Source of the DNA: Ostreibacterium oceani
GTDB taxonomy: Bacteria; Pseudomonadota; Gammaproteobacteria; Cardiobacteriales; Ostreibacteriaceae
DNA length: 64,000 bases
Direction: 5' to 3'
Assembly (NCBI RefSeq): GCF_009362845.1
Contig: NZ_WHNW01000004.1
Span: 87,113-151,112 of the forward strand
In this document: in pieces, positions 28,601-37,600 of the stretch
How the letters are laid out: every line of letters begins with the position of its first letter
Numbering within the stretch: the stretch's first letter is position 1
Notes under the pieces: generated by a model
The model's database searches: none
The model's input: the letters and a program-made list of their open reading frames with translations, nothing else
Told to the model about the DNA's origin: nothing
Made by a program: the position numbers and the translations under genes

Positions 28601-29491
28601 GATAAGCCTACTGATTATCGGTTAGGCGACTTTGCCAAAGCCTTTCCACAGATGAAAGTCGCAATCGAAAAAATTATTTATAACGACCACGACATTGGTC
28701 GGTTTGATTTTAAAACCAGCATTAATGAAGGCCAGTACAGCATTGATGAGATGCTACTGACGGGGCCAGACTATTATTTAACGATTTCAGGCTACGAAGA
28801 CAAAGAAGCGCAAGGTATTACGACCAAAATTCAAGCCGATTTCAAAAGTGAGCGCACCCAAAATTTGATTAGCCAATTGGCGTTAAACGAAGTGATGGAA
28901 GCTGATCAATTTGATATGGCATTTGATTTAGCATGGCCTGGAAAGGCGCATAGTCTGAATATTCGTCAAAGCTACGGCACCGCTAGGTTGTACGGACAAA
29001 ATGTCAAATTAACCGAAGTCAAACCAGGGGTTGGCGGTGTGCTAGGGCTGATGGATTTTGGTAGTATTTTAAAACGGATTAGCTTGGATTTTTCAAATTT
29101 AACGAGTTCTAAGCTAACCTTGGACACCATCAATGGTACTTGGAATATCGGGGGTGGGCGTGCGGTGACCAATGATTTTAAGGCGGATGGTTCGTTGATT
29201 TCAATGCAAATAACAGGACCAATCGATTTGTACCGCCGTGAATTCGATAATCTGTCGATTGTGGTGATACCAAGCGCTAGCAACGTGTTGCCGATTATTG
29301 GCACGGTCGCTGGCGGTGCGCTGGGGGCGGCTGCAGGCGTCGTGGTACAGCAGGTTATTGGGGATGAGTTGAACAAGGTGGCGGGCATTCCCTACACGCT
29401 GTCTGGCAAATGGCTAGACCCTGAATTAAAGCTAACCGCTGCACAAGCGTCGGATGAGAATGTGCGCGACTCAGGCTTTGGGGATAAATAA
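25628..29491 (+). CDS. yhdP: YhdP/AsmA-like envelope protein (TIGR02099 family)
   Basis: Large inner-membrane-anchored periplasmic protein of the AsmA-like group, implicated in phospholipid transport to the outer membrane. One N-terminal membrane helix (about 14-33) is followed by about 1,200 residues of beta-rich sequence. The C-terminal SLLDF-like region (GVLGLMDFGSILKRISLDFSNL) and the final GALGAAAGVVVQQVIG...YTLSGKWLDPELK segment are characteristic. 1,287 residues is the normal size. Low-complexity insertions come from tandem repeats: DVAGDVAGD near residue 158, EVQVGEVQ near 575, and NKTT repeats near 690-705. It sits in the conserved maf-rng-yhdP order. Confidence 0.92.
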   Translation: MWRKVGKFFYRLARILLLLFIVLVTLLALVLKNPNWVIDFAQAELANYGIELKIHEVSGEFTGLNYALTGRVSTTDYHGIAVESADINMQVNWWQFIRFDKLLGDITVKQAALTVDPDATRAGVMQTIKRKKSEKRQGADYVENTESIVGNAADDVAGDVAGDWTSGESRFSEIHWLFESVKVQVNDQAYTARGEGQGINTANIELITANKEALRLDYVHEKSALTIQSQALDISAYTNQSAQLQQVNAQINTRDWLASQIEATVEYAGIQGDITMQGDGNDQVKMTANVADNTVELLAKRIAGGAKITFANQDLTHFMPLRDWIAEVFPVKHFSGLATGEVVYMAQQGITQADLTLVNPKVSHATGQFSAAGMNLTYQEATVDFTVAFNENSQVLPLLARGDKPLVLSGQVNGRYQVASKTLLIEDGRLADDTITALVFKGQLQEKAFEISGELTDVAVDGIVDYLPQQVNKQWLESLTVGLVSGKTNQTTFAISGPTNAFFASEASRLQIHSQIQDTVIQHPQNAQQATIAHADIAIDNRAITIDNAKVTTNGVTVVSRINIPDIQIGEVQVGEVQADIALAETPIAALAELASKNGLAEAVQKINQEIDLTGSVSGDLSLLFDIKTRKWQVSAQPVIKLQKLMVARYPDIDFQAINARATIRDNQLDSAEATGRINGQSVVGDLTNKMTNKTTNKTTNKTTNKTTEKSGYEIDLKGKTDAVSWLAIFGVIDAKQHSLLSTYGVIDNAPVDSRATIRLDKHWRFVSVSGESELDGIALNGFDAITKPKQQKARTRFSYNHQTKQVDFSMEKLLDLAIQLDDRGRRIDGLLLAAGEIKPTSASTPSSDASSKTSSKTASKAVGFEANTIKIHLHSPRFDWQSFNQFYHDWLSKKGADNSATDNNATDNSARRKQILANLTVKLDINVDDLRFDKTTSFPLVLWGSLNDMTVVSPLMNGRIQYQPNQFDAQLTRLNLSQWIDMIKPKETAQDKPTDYRLGDFAKAFPQMKVAIEKIIYNDHDIGRFDFKTSINEGQYSIDEMLLTGPDYYLTISGYEDKEAQGITTKIQADFKSERTQNLISQLALNEVMEADQFDMAFDLAWPGKAHSLNIRQSYGTARLYGQNVKLTEVKPGVGGVLGLMDFGSILKRISLDFSNLTSSKLTLDTINGTWNIGGGRAVTNDFKADGSLISMQITGPIDLYRREFDNLSIVVIPSASNVLPIIGTVAGGALGAAAGVVVQQVIGDELNKVAGIPYTLSGKWLDPELKLTAAQASDENVRDSGFGDK
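27689..27748 (+). repeat. Five 12-bp tandem units within yhdP
   Basis: ACCAATAAAATG, ACCAATAAAACG and three copies of ACTAATAAAACG run consecutively, encoding TNKM/TNKT repeats. The reading frame is kept by the unit length, and the tract lies in a loop between two AsmA-like segments. Confidence 0.9.
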
Positions 29492-29492
29492 C

Positions 29493-30155
29493 GTGAATCA
29501 TAATACGCAAGCCGTTTCAACAGCTGATTGTCGTGACTACCCATGCGAGCAAAGTCAGGCGCTAGTGCTACTCAATGGCGATAAAGTGCCGTTGGCTGAT
29601 TTGCCGTTTGCCTTGTCAGCATATGCGCTGGTGGTTTGTGTCGATGGCGCGTGGAATCAGCTGGTTGCAGACGGTGATGATGAAAAAGTGCATCAAATCA
29701 TTGGTGACGGTGATTCCATTTTAGACCCTGCGCCAAGCAAATGGCAAATAGCACACGACCAATCGACCACGGATTTCGAAAAGACACTGTTATATTTAGA
29801 TAAATTAGGGTTTAATCAAGCCGATATCTACTGGGGTAGTGGCGGAGAAATGGATCACTTTTTGGGGAATTTGGCGGTCGCTGCGCGTTATCATGACCGT
29901 ATTCGTTGTGTGTTTTATGATCAACATCAGGCGTATTTTTTTACCCAGACGGCTGTTAGGTTGCACGGTCAAATCCATCAGACCATTACGCTATATCCGT
30001 TTCCAGCAGCAACGGTGAGTAGCGATGGACTGCGCTATGAACTACATCAAACCGATTTAGCAATAAAAACCCAACAAAGCCTACGCAATGAAATAATAGA
30101 AACCAAGGCTCACCTAACGGTCAGCGGCGATTTGTGGGTGTTTATCACGAGGTAA
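29493..30155 (+). CDS. thiN: Thiamine pyrophosphokinase
   Basis: Converts thiamine to thiamine diphosphate using ATP. Motifs: VVCVDGAWNQL, IIGDGDSI (metal-binding D-x-D), STTDFEKTL, and GSGGEMDHFLGNLAVA (family GGRxDHxLaN), then a C-terminal beta domain ending SLRNEIIETKAHLTVSGDLWVFI. The GTG at 29493 is the chosen start, 2 bp after the yhdP stop with GGGGAT upstream; an ATG at 29454 is an alternative that overlaps yhdP. The gene is complete, and the foreign block begins immediately after its stop. Its last 42 bp are overlapped antisense by the hybrid tail of the rhuM fragment. Confidence 0.9.
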   Translation: MNHNTQAVSTADCRDYPCEQSQALVLLNGDKVPLADLPFALSAYALVVCVDGAWNQLVADGDDEKVHQIIGDGDSILDPAPSKWQIAHDQSTTDFEKTLLYLDKLGFNQADIYWGSGGEMDHFLGNLAVAARYHDRIRCVFYDQHQAYFFTQTAVRLHGQIHQTITLYPFPAATVSSDGLRYELHQTDLAIKTQQSLRNEIIETKAHLTVSGDLWVFITR

Positions 30156-30566
30156 TGTTGGGTTTATGAGTTGCTTTTTCAGCCGTTCATCGTCCATGGT
30201 AAAGCCTTTGCGGATGTATTCGTTAAGGCGTTTGGTGGCCCAAATTCTAAATCGCGTGGCCATTATGGAGTTGACACGATAACCCAATGAAATAATCATA
30301 TCCAGGTTATAGTGTTTGGTCTGGTATTTTTTACCGTCTGCGGCAGTTCGTAATAATTTCTTACTAACTGAATCCTCCTGCAATTCACCTTCGGTAAATA
30401 TGTTTTTGATGTGCTGCGTAATGCCGGGCCGTTCTACTCCATAAAGACTTGCTAACTGATCTTGCGTAAGCCAAACATCATTTTCGTTTAAGCGTACATC
30501 GACCGAAACTTGTTCATCCACTGTTTTAAAGATGATGAATTCTGAATTATTTTTTGGCTCTTCCAT
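30114..30566 (-). pseudogene. RhuM-family protein, truncated at the C-terminus with a hybrid tail
   Basis: The start of a RhuM (virulence protein) family gene: NENDVWLTQDQLASLYGVERPGITQHIKN is the winged/helix-turn-helix-like N-terminus, followed by YNLDMIISLGYRVNSIMATRFRIWATKRLNEYIRKGF, the most conserved RhuM block. Family members run to roughly 300 residues, but here the homologous part stops after about residue 130 (DDERLKK). The last residues are read antisense through the 3' end of thiN. The ATG at 30566 is preferred; one three codons upstream is possible. RhuM proteins are common passengers of restriction-modification loci. It is probably not a functional full-length protein, although the DNA-binding part is intact. 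Confidence 0.75.
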
Positions 30567-30752
30567 ATTCCTCATTGTGCTTTTTTATCAATGTTTCCAA
30601 CGCAATTTTTGAACCTTCCCTTGCTTGTGTAATCGTGCTTTCTTTTCTTTTCTTTCGTCCGTGCGTAGGGAAAGATACACTCTTTGACAAGCTTTGGCAG
30701 GTGCGGTTGGCTTGAGCGGCTTGGCAATGTGTGTGGCTTTAGGTGTATTCAT
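30547..30752 (-). other. Small ORF region, probably one frameshifted small gene
   Basis: Two overlapping short frames fill the gap between DUF4391 and rhuM. One begins with an ATG at 30752 that overlaps the DUF4391 stop (TAATG) and reads MNTPKATHIAKPLKPTAPAK before becoming very basic (stop at 30588). The other, two bases out of phase, has protein-like sequence from about 30690 to the stop at 30547, ending TQAREGSKIALETLIKKHNE and then EYGRAKK, and overlaps the rhuM start by 20 bp. Joining them with one frameshift around 30690 would give a coupled protein of about 70 residues. This is inference; no family is recognised. Confidence 0.35.
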
Positions 30753-31402
30753 TAGTTTATGATCTTTTTAAGTTCCTTTTCAGTAGTCTTCAACTTTAGA
30801 TTTAAGTCCACCTTCTCATTAAATTTTTTACTTCTTGAAATTGCTGATTTAAGCTTGGCAACTTTCTTTTTCAATTGGTCTATTTCCTGCTGATTTTGCA
30901 GGATTGAATCCATAGACTTTTTAGATAAATCAGGCTTTCCTGTTAGTTGAACACAAAGGTCTTTATGCACTGCATCCAATGAGTTTTTAAGATTGATTTG
31001 AAAGGGTGTGGTTGCCAAATCAAACCAATCTGAGGTGAATGTCCAATCAACTACTGAAATGTCTTCATTCGTTGGGTGAGGGTGCTTTACTGCAGTGGAA
31101 ATATAAGCTTGTTCTTTGAACTCAACCCAAAAGACTATGTGATACGGAATTGCCTTGTTAATGATTTCAAGGATTTTCAGGATATCCGTCTGTTCTTTCA
31201 ATTCTACCTTAAAAACCTGAATTTCCTTAATATCCTTGGCTTCTAAGTTTACTGTTTCAGTTGATAATTTGTGGATCCAAGTAATGCGCTGAATACCATC
31301 CGTAAACTGCTTCTTTTGTTTGGTGTTGGTGTACTCATCAAAGGCATTCTTTGGTACAACACGACCTACTTTTGTTCTTGAAGGTAAGTTGAAAAAGTCC
31401 AT
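30752..31402 (-). CDS. DUF4391 domain protein
   Basis: 216 residues. The N-terminal two thirds look like DUF4391: a start FNLPSRTKVGRVVPKNAFDEY, then IQRITWIHKLSTETVNL, IHVF-like strands (IQVFKVELKEQ) and HIVFWVEFKEQAYISTAVKH, ending near VDWTFTSDWF. The C-terminal 65 residues are a heptad-like, Lys-rich coiled coil (QQEIDQLKKKVAKLKSAIS). The ATG abuts the helicase stop codon (TAAATG at 31400-31405), so the pair is translationally coupled. DUF4391 proteins have no assigned biochemical function that I know of, and repeated linkage to a PLD-SNF2 helicase suggests they are its accessory subunit. Confidence 0.8.
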   Translation of the reverse strand: MDFFNLPSRTKVGRVVPKNAFDEYTNTKQKKQFTDGIQRITWIHKLSTETVNLEAKDIKEIQVFKVELKEQTDILKILEIINKAIPYHIVFWVEFKEQAYISTAVKHPHPTNEDISVVDWTFTSDWFDLATTPFQINLKNSLDAVHKDLCVQLTGKPDLSKKSMDSILQNQQEIDQLKKKVAKLKSAISRSKKFNEKVDLNLKLKTTEKELKKIIN

Positions 31403-34400
31403 TTAACGCACGATTAAAAATGATACTAATTTAAAGTCTTCAATACCTTTTATCTTTTCCTGCAGCGCTGTAGTTCCACCTGATTTGAATAAGCTTAACA
31501 CTTCTTTTTCTTCTTCCTTTTGGAGGATAGTACTTATGCTATGCTTGAGTAATGACGAATATTCATCCATTTGGTGGTAGTCATCTGTTTGTTCGCTTAA
31601 TTCCTTGCATACTTCTTCAATTGGTGCCGTTTGTCCTTTGCAAAGCATACGCATCGCATCTAATATCTTTTTAGAATCAACATGATTTAAGATGAGCTCA
31701 CCGCTCATCTTCATATACACCAAGTAGTAGGGGTGTAATCTGTTTAGCTTATTGATATTGACACTTGAATTGACATTCTTCAAAACAAATATTGCCCCAC
31801 TTTGAAGAATTGGGCTTGATTTAACAACAGCATGCAATCCTTCTGGAATATTCTTCAATTCACCATACTCCTTAATCATGTTGGATAGATCCACTCTAAA
31901 GTCATTCAATCCAAGGTCGGTAATACTGACTCCTTCTCTTAAATCTTCCAAGTCAATTACTTCATCCTGCAGCCTTTGTAATTGAATTTTACGGTACTCT
32001 AAGTCTTTATCTTCTGTGTTGAGAATGTTATCATCACCTGTGCTTGCCATGTTGCTGATAAGCATCTTGTTCTCCACACGCTGCTTGAGGTTGATATAAT
32101 TATCGAGAGTAACATCAGGCCAAAAGTTGACCATGGTTATGCTGCCATTCTTCGAGCCAATCCTATCTATTCTACCGAAACGTTGAATGATTCGCACTGG
32201 ATTCCAATGAATATCATAGTTGATTAGTAAATCACAATCTTGTAGGTTTTGACCTTCCGAAATACAGTCTGTGGCTATCAATAAATCAACAGAGTCTGAG
32301 ATTCTTGGATATAGCTGAGCCTTGTCTTTAGACAATGGCGAAAAGCAAGTAAGGATAGCATTGAGGTCTGACGGTATTTTCTTGGAAGTACAAATCTTAC
32401 GTGAACCTGTAATGAGTGCTGTGTTTATGCCATAGTTTTCTTTAAGTGACTCGCTAATATTTTCAAATAGGTAGTTTGCGGTATCAGCAAATGCAGTGAA
32501 AACTATTGCCTTTTTGTTCTCATGGTTAAAAGGTTTTTCAGCCTTGTTATTCAAAAGCTCAACTAAGCTTTGAAGTTTTGCATCATTGGCTCCTGTAATG
32601 TCTACAACCTTGCCCCATAGGTGATTCAGAACAGTAAGGTCTTCATTCAGGTCTTCCTGCCACTTGGTAGTGTCCATGTCAGCAATGTGTATCTTAATTT
32701 TCTTCCCAATTACCTGCTCTTCATCTGCCCAATTTGATTCAAAGTCATAATTCTCATCGCTAAGGATTTTGTGGATTCCCTCATAGTCATCCGCATCACC
32801 TTTATCTATGGTTTTAATAGCGTTTTCAATCTGACCGATAATACCTTCCAAAGTAAGACGGAAAGAGTCGACAGAACTCTCTAAACGCTTGAGTAAGTTG
32901 ATACGCATGAGAATACGCAAACTCAATTCTCTATCTACCTGAGATAGTTTTCCTGAACCTGAACGCACTTCTTTATCGTACAAATCCGCATACGCCTGAA
33001 CCTTGCTTGGCAGAATGTAATTCAATGGCGTGTAAACAGATAAGTTTAGTAGGGTAAGCTTTTCAGCAATATCCACATAAGTAACATCATCAGAATCAGT
33101 TAGCGGACTTTGAATGGGCACTGGCTTATTGCGAGTAGGAAAATTCCCAATAGCTGTGGTGTCGTAATAAGTGGTTATGTGTTTCCTTGATCGTGCTATG
33201 GTCAATGAGTCCAATATCTCAAAGAAGTCAAAATCGAGCATGTCTAAGAGCTTCTCTGTGGTACGTTCAGCTGTTTCGTATTTACTCCAAATATTGAAAG
33301 CTTGTTGTGCCTTTCGGAAGATTTGGTCAATGCTGCTTGCGGTGTCTAATTTGCTATCTATATTCTCCGTATCACCTTCATACGCCAAAGCTAATTGGTT
33401 TCTTAAATCGTTGAATCTGTTATTAACAGGAGTAGCAGAAAGCATCAATACTTTTGTTTCAATTCCTTCTTGAATGACCCTGCGCAATAATTTCTGATAA
33501 CGATTTTCCCTGTCTACAACTGTATTGTTGTTTCTGAAGTTGTGTGATTCGTCAATGACAATTAAGCCATAGTTTCCCCAATTCACCGATTCGAGATTAC
33601 GACCGTTACTTGTTCCACTTTCTCTACTAAGGTCAGTATGGAATAACACATCATATCTGAAGCGGTCAGCCGCTAATATGTTGTTCTTATCGTTGTGGCG
33701 ATAAGTGTTCCAATTGGCTTCTAATTTCTTAGGGCAAAGCACTAATGCGTCCTTATTCCGCATTTCGTAGTACTTAATGACGCCCAAGGCTGAGAATGTC
33801 TTACCTAGACCCACAGAGTCAGCGATAATACAGCCCTTGTACTTCTCTAGTTTATTGATAGCACCAATAACTGCATCTTGTTGGAAATTATAGAGTTTGT
33901 TCCATACGAGTGACTCTTTGAAGCCTATTTGTTCGTTAGGAAGGTTGTCTAATGACAGGTCTTCAAGAAAGTCATTGAAAATATTGTATAGGGTAATGAA
34001 ATAGATGAATTCAGGGCTATTTTCCTTGTAAGCACTTTCGAAGTAGTCCTGAACTTTCTGTGTTACATCTTTTAAGTCTTCTTCATTATCCCATATCTGA
34101 TTAAACCAATCTAAGTAGTCATTGCTATCAGGGTATTCCGCTTTTTGGATAAGCGTAGGGAACCCTTTTTTGTGTGTAATTCCTAAATCGGAGGTGGTGA
34201 AGCCATTAATGTTTGAATACGCTTGTGCATTCTTATCGCCTTGATCAACATGTATCATCCCATTAAGGGGTTGGTTATTGTGTTTATTGGATTTAAATGT
34301 GACTTTTCCCTTTACCCACCTTGAACACTCTTTGGCTATGGCCCTTTGGTTGAGTTGGTTCATCAATCTCAACTCAAACTCACCACCACAAAGTTCTGAC

Positions 34401-34636
34401 TCCCTTACTATGTGTGGTATGTAGAATTTTCTGCTCTCTTTCTGAAACTTCTCTTCAGTGAAGGTAGGTGTGCTAAAAATGAAACGCAATTCATCAATCT
34501 TGCCCAACTCTTTTTTAAGTGCTTCAAAAGCATAGATTGAGAACGTAGAAGCGGCAATACTGAGTTTACTGCCTTTTCTTATGGTCTCCTTTAGGTCATC
34601 ACCCAAGCGTGTATTTATATTGTCGATTAGCTTCAT
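31403..34636 (-). CDS. PLD-domain SNF2-type helicase
   Basis: 1,077 residues. Residues 1-170 resemble a phospholipase D-like domain (GSKLSIAASTFSIYAFEAL, FIFSTPTFT, then AQAYSNINGFTTSDLG, the position of a G-S/N-N-F-T motif); the catalytic HxK pair is not evident. A superfamily-2 SNF2/RapA-like motor follows: Walker A ADSVGLGKT at 272-280, DESH at 362-365, SATPVNN at 400-406, and motifs V-VI with IATDCISEGQNLQ and QRFGRIDRIG at 818-827. It starts 7 bp after res and ends flush with DUF4391. Likely role: ATP-driven translocation on DNA for sensing or clearing invading DNA. The helicase class is firm; the biological role is inferred. Confidence 0.85.
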   Translation of the reverse strand: MKLIDNINTRLGDDLKETIRKGSKLSIAASTFSIYAFEALKKELGKIDELRFIFSTPTFTEEKFQKESRKFYIPHIVRESELCGGEFELRLMNQLNQRAIAKECSRWVKGKVTFKSNKHNNQPLNGMIHVDQGDKNAQAYSNINGFTTSDLGITHKKGFPTLIQKAEYPDSNDYLDWFNQIWDNEEDLKDVTQKVQDYFESAYKENSPEFIYFITLYNIFNDFLEDLSLDNLPNEQIGFKESLVWNKLYNFQQDAVIGAINKLEKYKGCIIADSVGLGKTFSALGVIKYYEMRNKDALVLCPKKLEANWNTYRHNDKNNILAADRFRYDVLFHTDLSRESGTSNGRNLESVNWGNYGLIVIDESHNFRNNNTVVDRENRYQKLLRRVIQEGIETKVLMLSATPVNNRFNDLRNQLALAYEGDTENIDSKLDTASSIDQIFRKAQQAFNIWSKYETAERTTEKLLDMLDFDFFEILDSLTIARSRKHITTYYDTTAIGNFPTRNKPVPIQSPLTDSDDVTYVDIAEKLTLLNLSVYTPLNYILPSKVQAYADLYDKEVRSGSGKLSQVDRELSLRILMRINLLKRLESSVDSFRLTLEGIIGQIENAIKTIDKGDADDYEGIHKILSDENYDFESNWADEEQVIGKKIKIHIADMDTTKWQEDLNEDLTVLNHLWGKVVDITGANDAKLQSLVELLNNKAEKPFNHENKKAIVFTAFADTANYLFENISESLKENYGINTALITGSRKICTSKKIPSDLNAILTCFSPLSKDKAQLYPRISDSVDLLIATDCISEGQNLQDCDLLINYDIHWNPVRIIQRFGRIDRIGSKNGSITMVNFWPDVTLDNYINLKQRVENKMLISNMASTGDDNILNTEDKDLEYRKIQLQRLQDEVIDLEDLREGVSITDLGLNDFRVDLSNMIKEYGELKNIPEGLHAVVKSSPILQSGAIFVLKNVNSSVNINKLNRLHPYYLVYMKMSGELILNHVDSKKILDAMRMLCKGQTAPIEEVCKELSEQTDDYHQMDEYSSLLKHSISTILQKEEEKEVLSLFKSGGTTALQEKIKGIEDFKLVSFLIVR

Positions 34637-34643
34637 ATAGGCA

Positions 34644-37600
34644 TTAACTCAATTGCACAATGTCCATTAGTTTCTCGTAACCGCTCACTTTCTCAAATCT
34701 CACTTCTGCACCGCTTATTTCCTTAAAGTGTTCGGTAGCGCAGTGGATTTTTAGCTGTTCTATTTCTCTCAGATCTAAGTCGGAATCTGACCCTTTTGTT
34801 TCTGCTACAAAATAGATATGGCGCACCTTGTCTTTATCAAATACTATCGCCCAATCAGGGCTGTAGTTAGCTACTGGTGTAGAGACATAGAAACTTTTTG
34901 GAAGCTTGGCATACACCACAACTTCAGTGCTGTTTTCTAATGCAGTAGCAAAGTCTGATTCAATTTTAGAGTCGGAAGTAAGGAAGTCGTAAATGTGCTT
35001 TTTGAGCAATTCCGACTTGCGCAATGCAAACTTATCATTGGTGAACACGGTCTTGGCGTCATGCCGTTCTTCGGTCTTGTGATATACAATGTTGTTGATA
35101 ATAAGGCTTGCTTTTACTTCATTGATCAGCTTGCTGCACTTGCCTATAAACTCTTCTGGATTCTTACGAATGAGCAAGAACTTCTCCTGCTTAATCTTCT
35201 TGAGTATTTCTACTATGGTTCTTCGGGTAAGATTGGTTTGCACTTCTATTTCACCTACTACATCATAGACCGTATTGGAATACAAATCATTCTTGAGCTT
35301 GAAGTTTTCTCGTTTTGATTCTTTAATCAACTCGCCATGCTTCATCTGTTCCGCAGAACCGTCTTTTAGCTCTCCTGTTTTCACTTCATACACACGATCA
35401 CCAATGTTGAGTTGGGCATCTATTTTGACTTTCGAATCCTGAATAAGCTGCTCTGTATCGAACTGTACTTCGTAAATGGTTTTCAGGTTTATCTTATCCC
35501 AAAGAGCTTGAAACTCCTTCTTAGCGAAGTTCTTGTTGGTGTTGAGTATGACCGTTTGACGTTCATCTTCTGGCTTGAACTCAGCACCTGTGTAAATAGT
35601 CTGTAATAGTTTGCAAACAGCTTCTTTAAAGGGTTCAAGCTTCTCTGGTAGCGCAATTTTGCCTTGCTCAATTAGCTCTTTTCCTTTAGGGGTGATTTTG
35701 TATTCTTCATCAATTATTTCCCCAACAATCAGTTTAAACTGAAGCTTCTTTGCATCATCTTCTGTTAAGCGCAGCTCTTCACCTTTTTCATTGGTAATGA
35801 GTTTGCTCACGAAGTAATCTACTTCTGCTTTTTGTGGTCTGTCTTTGAGGGTATCGGCTATTTCTTTCTGTAATCCTTTGGCAAAGGCTTCATAGCTCTC
35901 AGAGGCAATAACGGTAAGCTTGTTCAACTCATGGACCTGATCGCCAACCAATTCAAAATCTTGACGGACTCCACGTTTATCTACACACAAACGCATACCA
36001 CGTCCTACTTCCTGTCTGCGTCTGGTTAAACTGCCACTTTCTGCATGTTTTAAGGCGCATATTTGAAATACATTCGGGTTATCCCAACCTTCTTTCAATG
36101 CTGAGTGTGAGAAGATAAAACGGGTAGGTTCTTCAAAGCTCAGTAATCTTTCCTTGTCTTTCATAATCAAGTCGTAGGCTGAAACATCTTCTGATTCTTC
36201 TGAACCTTTCTTGGTAGTTGGATCTACGGTTTTCCCTTTCTTATCTATTGAGAAATAGCCATTGTGCACTTGGTCTGCTGAATCTCTTTTGAGGTATTCT
36301 CCAAAGTTGGTTGGCATGTAGCCTTTATGCACCTTGATTGGGTCTGTGTCTTTTAGAAAGTCGTTGTATTCCTGCTCAAATAGGTCTAAGAACTCGTTCT
36401 TGACCTTGTTGTATTCTTCTTCAAATATCTGAGCGTATTCACCCAATTGCTGTTCTCCTAATTCATCATACACACGGTATTTCTCCACGGTATCAATGAA
36501 GAATAGAGATAAAACTTTTATACCCTGACCAAAGAGCTGTTTTTCCTTTTGCAGGTGTGAGAGGATACATTCACGAATCTGAACTCTGCGGAATGCGTGT
36601 TCATCTTTATCATTGAGTATATCACCTGGATAGACATCTTGACCACCAACCACAATTTTATTGAGGTAGCCATTTATCTCGGTTACCGTCTGGTTCTTAT
36701 AAGCAGGCATATTGCCCGACTGCTCATACAAGTTGTAACCTTCAGCTACTTTAACTCGCTTCTTGCTTATGGTGCCTGAGGCTGTGCGCTTTTCATGCTC
36801 AATGATTGCAAAAGGAGGCTTGTCGGTACTCAGGCTAATACTTTCTAAATACAAATAACCATTCGTTCCGGTTGAGCCTTTTAGGTTGATTCCTTTTACC
36901 TGTATTTTCTTAACCAATCGTTTATTGTAGGCGTCCAAGGCATCTAAACGATAGATTTTATTGTACTCCACCTTGTGCGTAGCTGAATAGCGTAGCGTGA
37001 AGAGTGGATTAAAGTCCTGCATGCTCGCTAAAGTCTTTTCACCATCCACTGATTGCGGTTCATCAATAATTAAAATCGGGTTGGTCTGAGCTATAATATC
37101 AATAGGTCTTCGTGTACCAAATTGGTCTAACTCCTGATAGATACGCCTGGCATCTTTACCACTGGCATTGAATGCCTGGGTATTGATAATCATTACACTG
37201 ATACGGCTATCAGAGGCGAAATTCTCAATGTCCTGTGGACGACCTGAGTTGTAAATGAATGGATTGATCTTGTGCCCGTAGCGTTCTTGGAAGTGGTCTT
37301 GTGTTACCTGAAAAGATTTGTACACCCCTTCACGAATGGCAATGCTGGGTACAATGACAATAAACTTGCTCCATCCATACTTTTTATGCAGCTCATACAT
37401 GCTGCGGATATAGGTATAGGTTTTACCTGTACCTGTTTCCATTTCTATGGTGAGGTTGTAGCCTAACTTTACACCTTTAGGACGTTCTATCTGTTGGCTT
37501 TCATGCAGGTCGTTTTGCTTTTGGACTTCCTGAATGTTCTTCAACATCTGCGTTTCCATGAGTTGGATAGCGGCATTGCGGTACCCAATTTCTTCTTCTA

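Noticed and set aside
29454-29492. ATG at 29454 as the thiN start
   Set aside because: It lies inside yhdP and adds non-conserved residues; the GTG at 29493 just after the yhdP stop has better context, though this is not certain.
29450-29500. TPP riboswitch upstream of thiN
   Set aside because: thiN directly abuts yhdP, leaving no leader long enough for the aptamer, and no THI-box-like sequence was seen.
30576-30751. Treating the gap after DUF4391 as plain intergenic DNA
   Set aside because: The two overlapping frames look coding, one TAATG-coupled and one with a helical C-terminus; listed as a low-confidence small gene instead.
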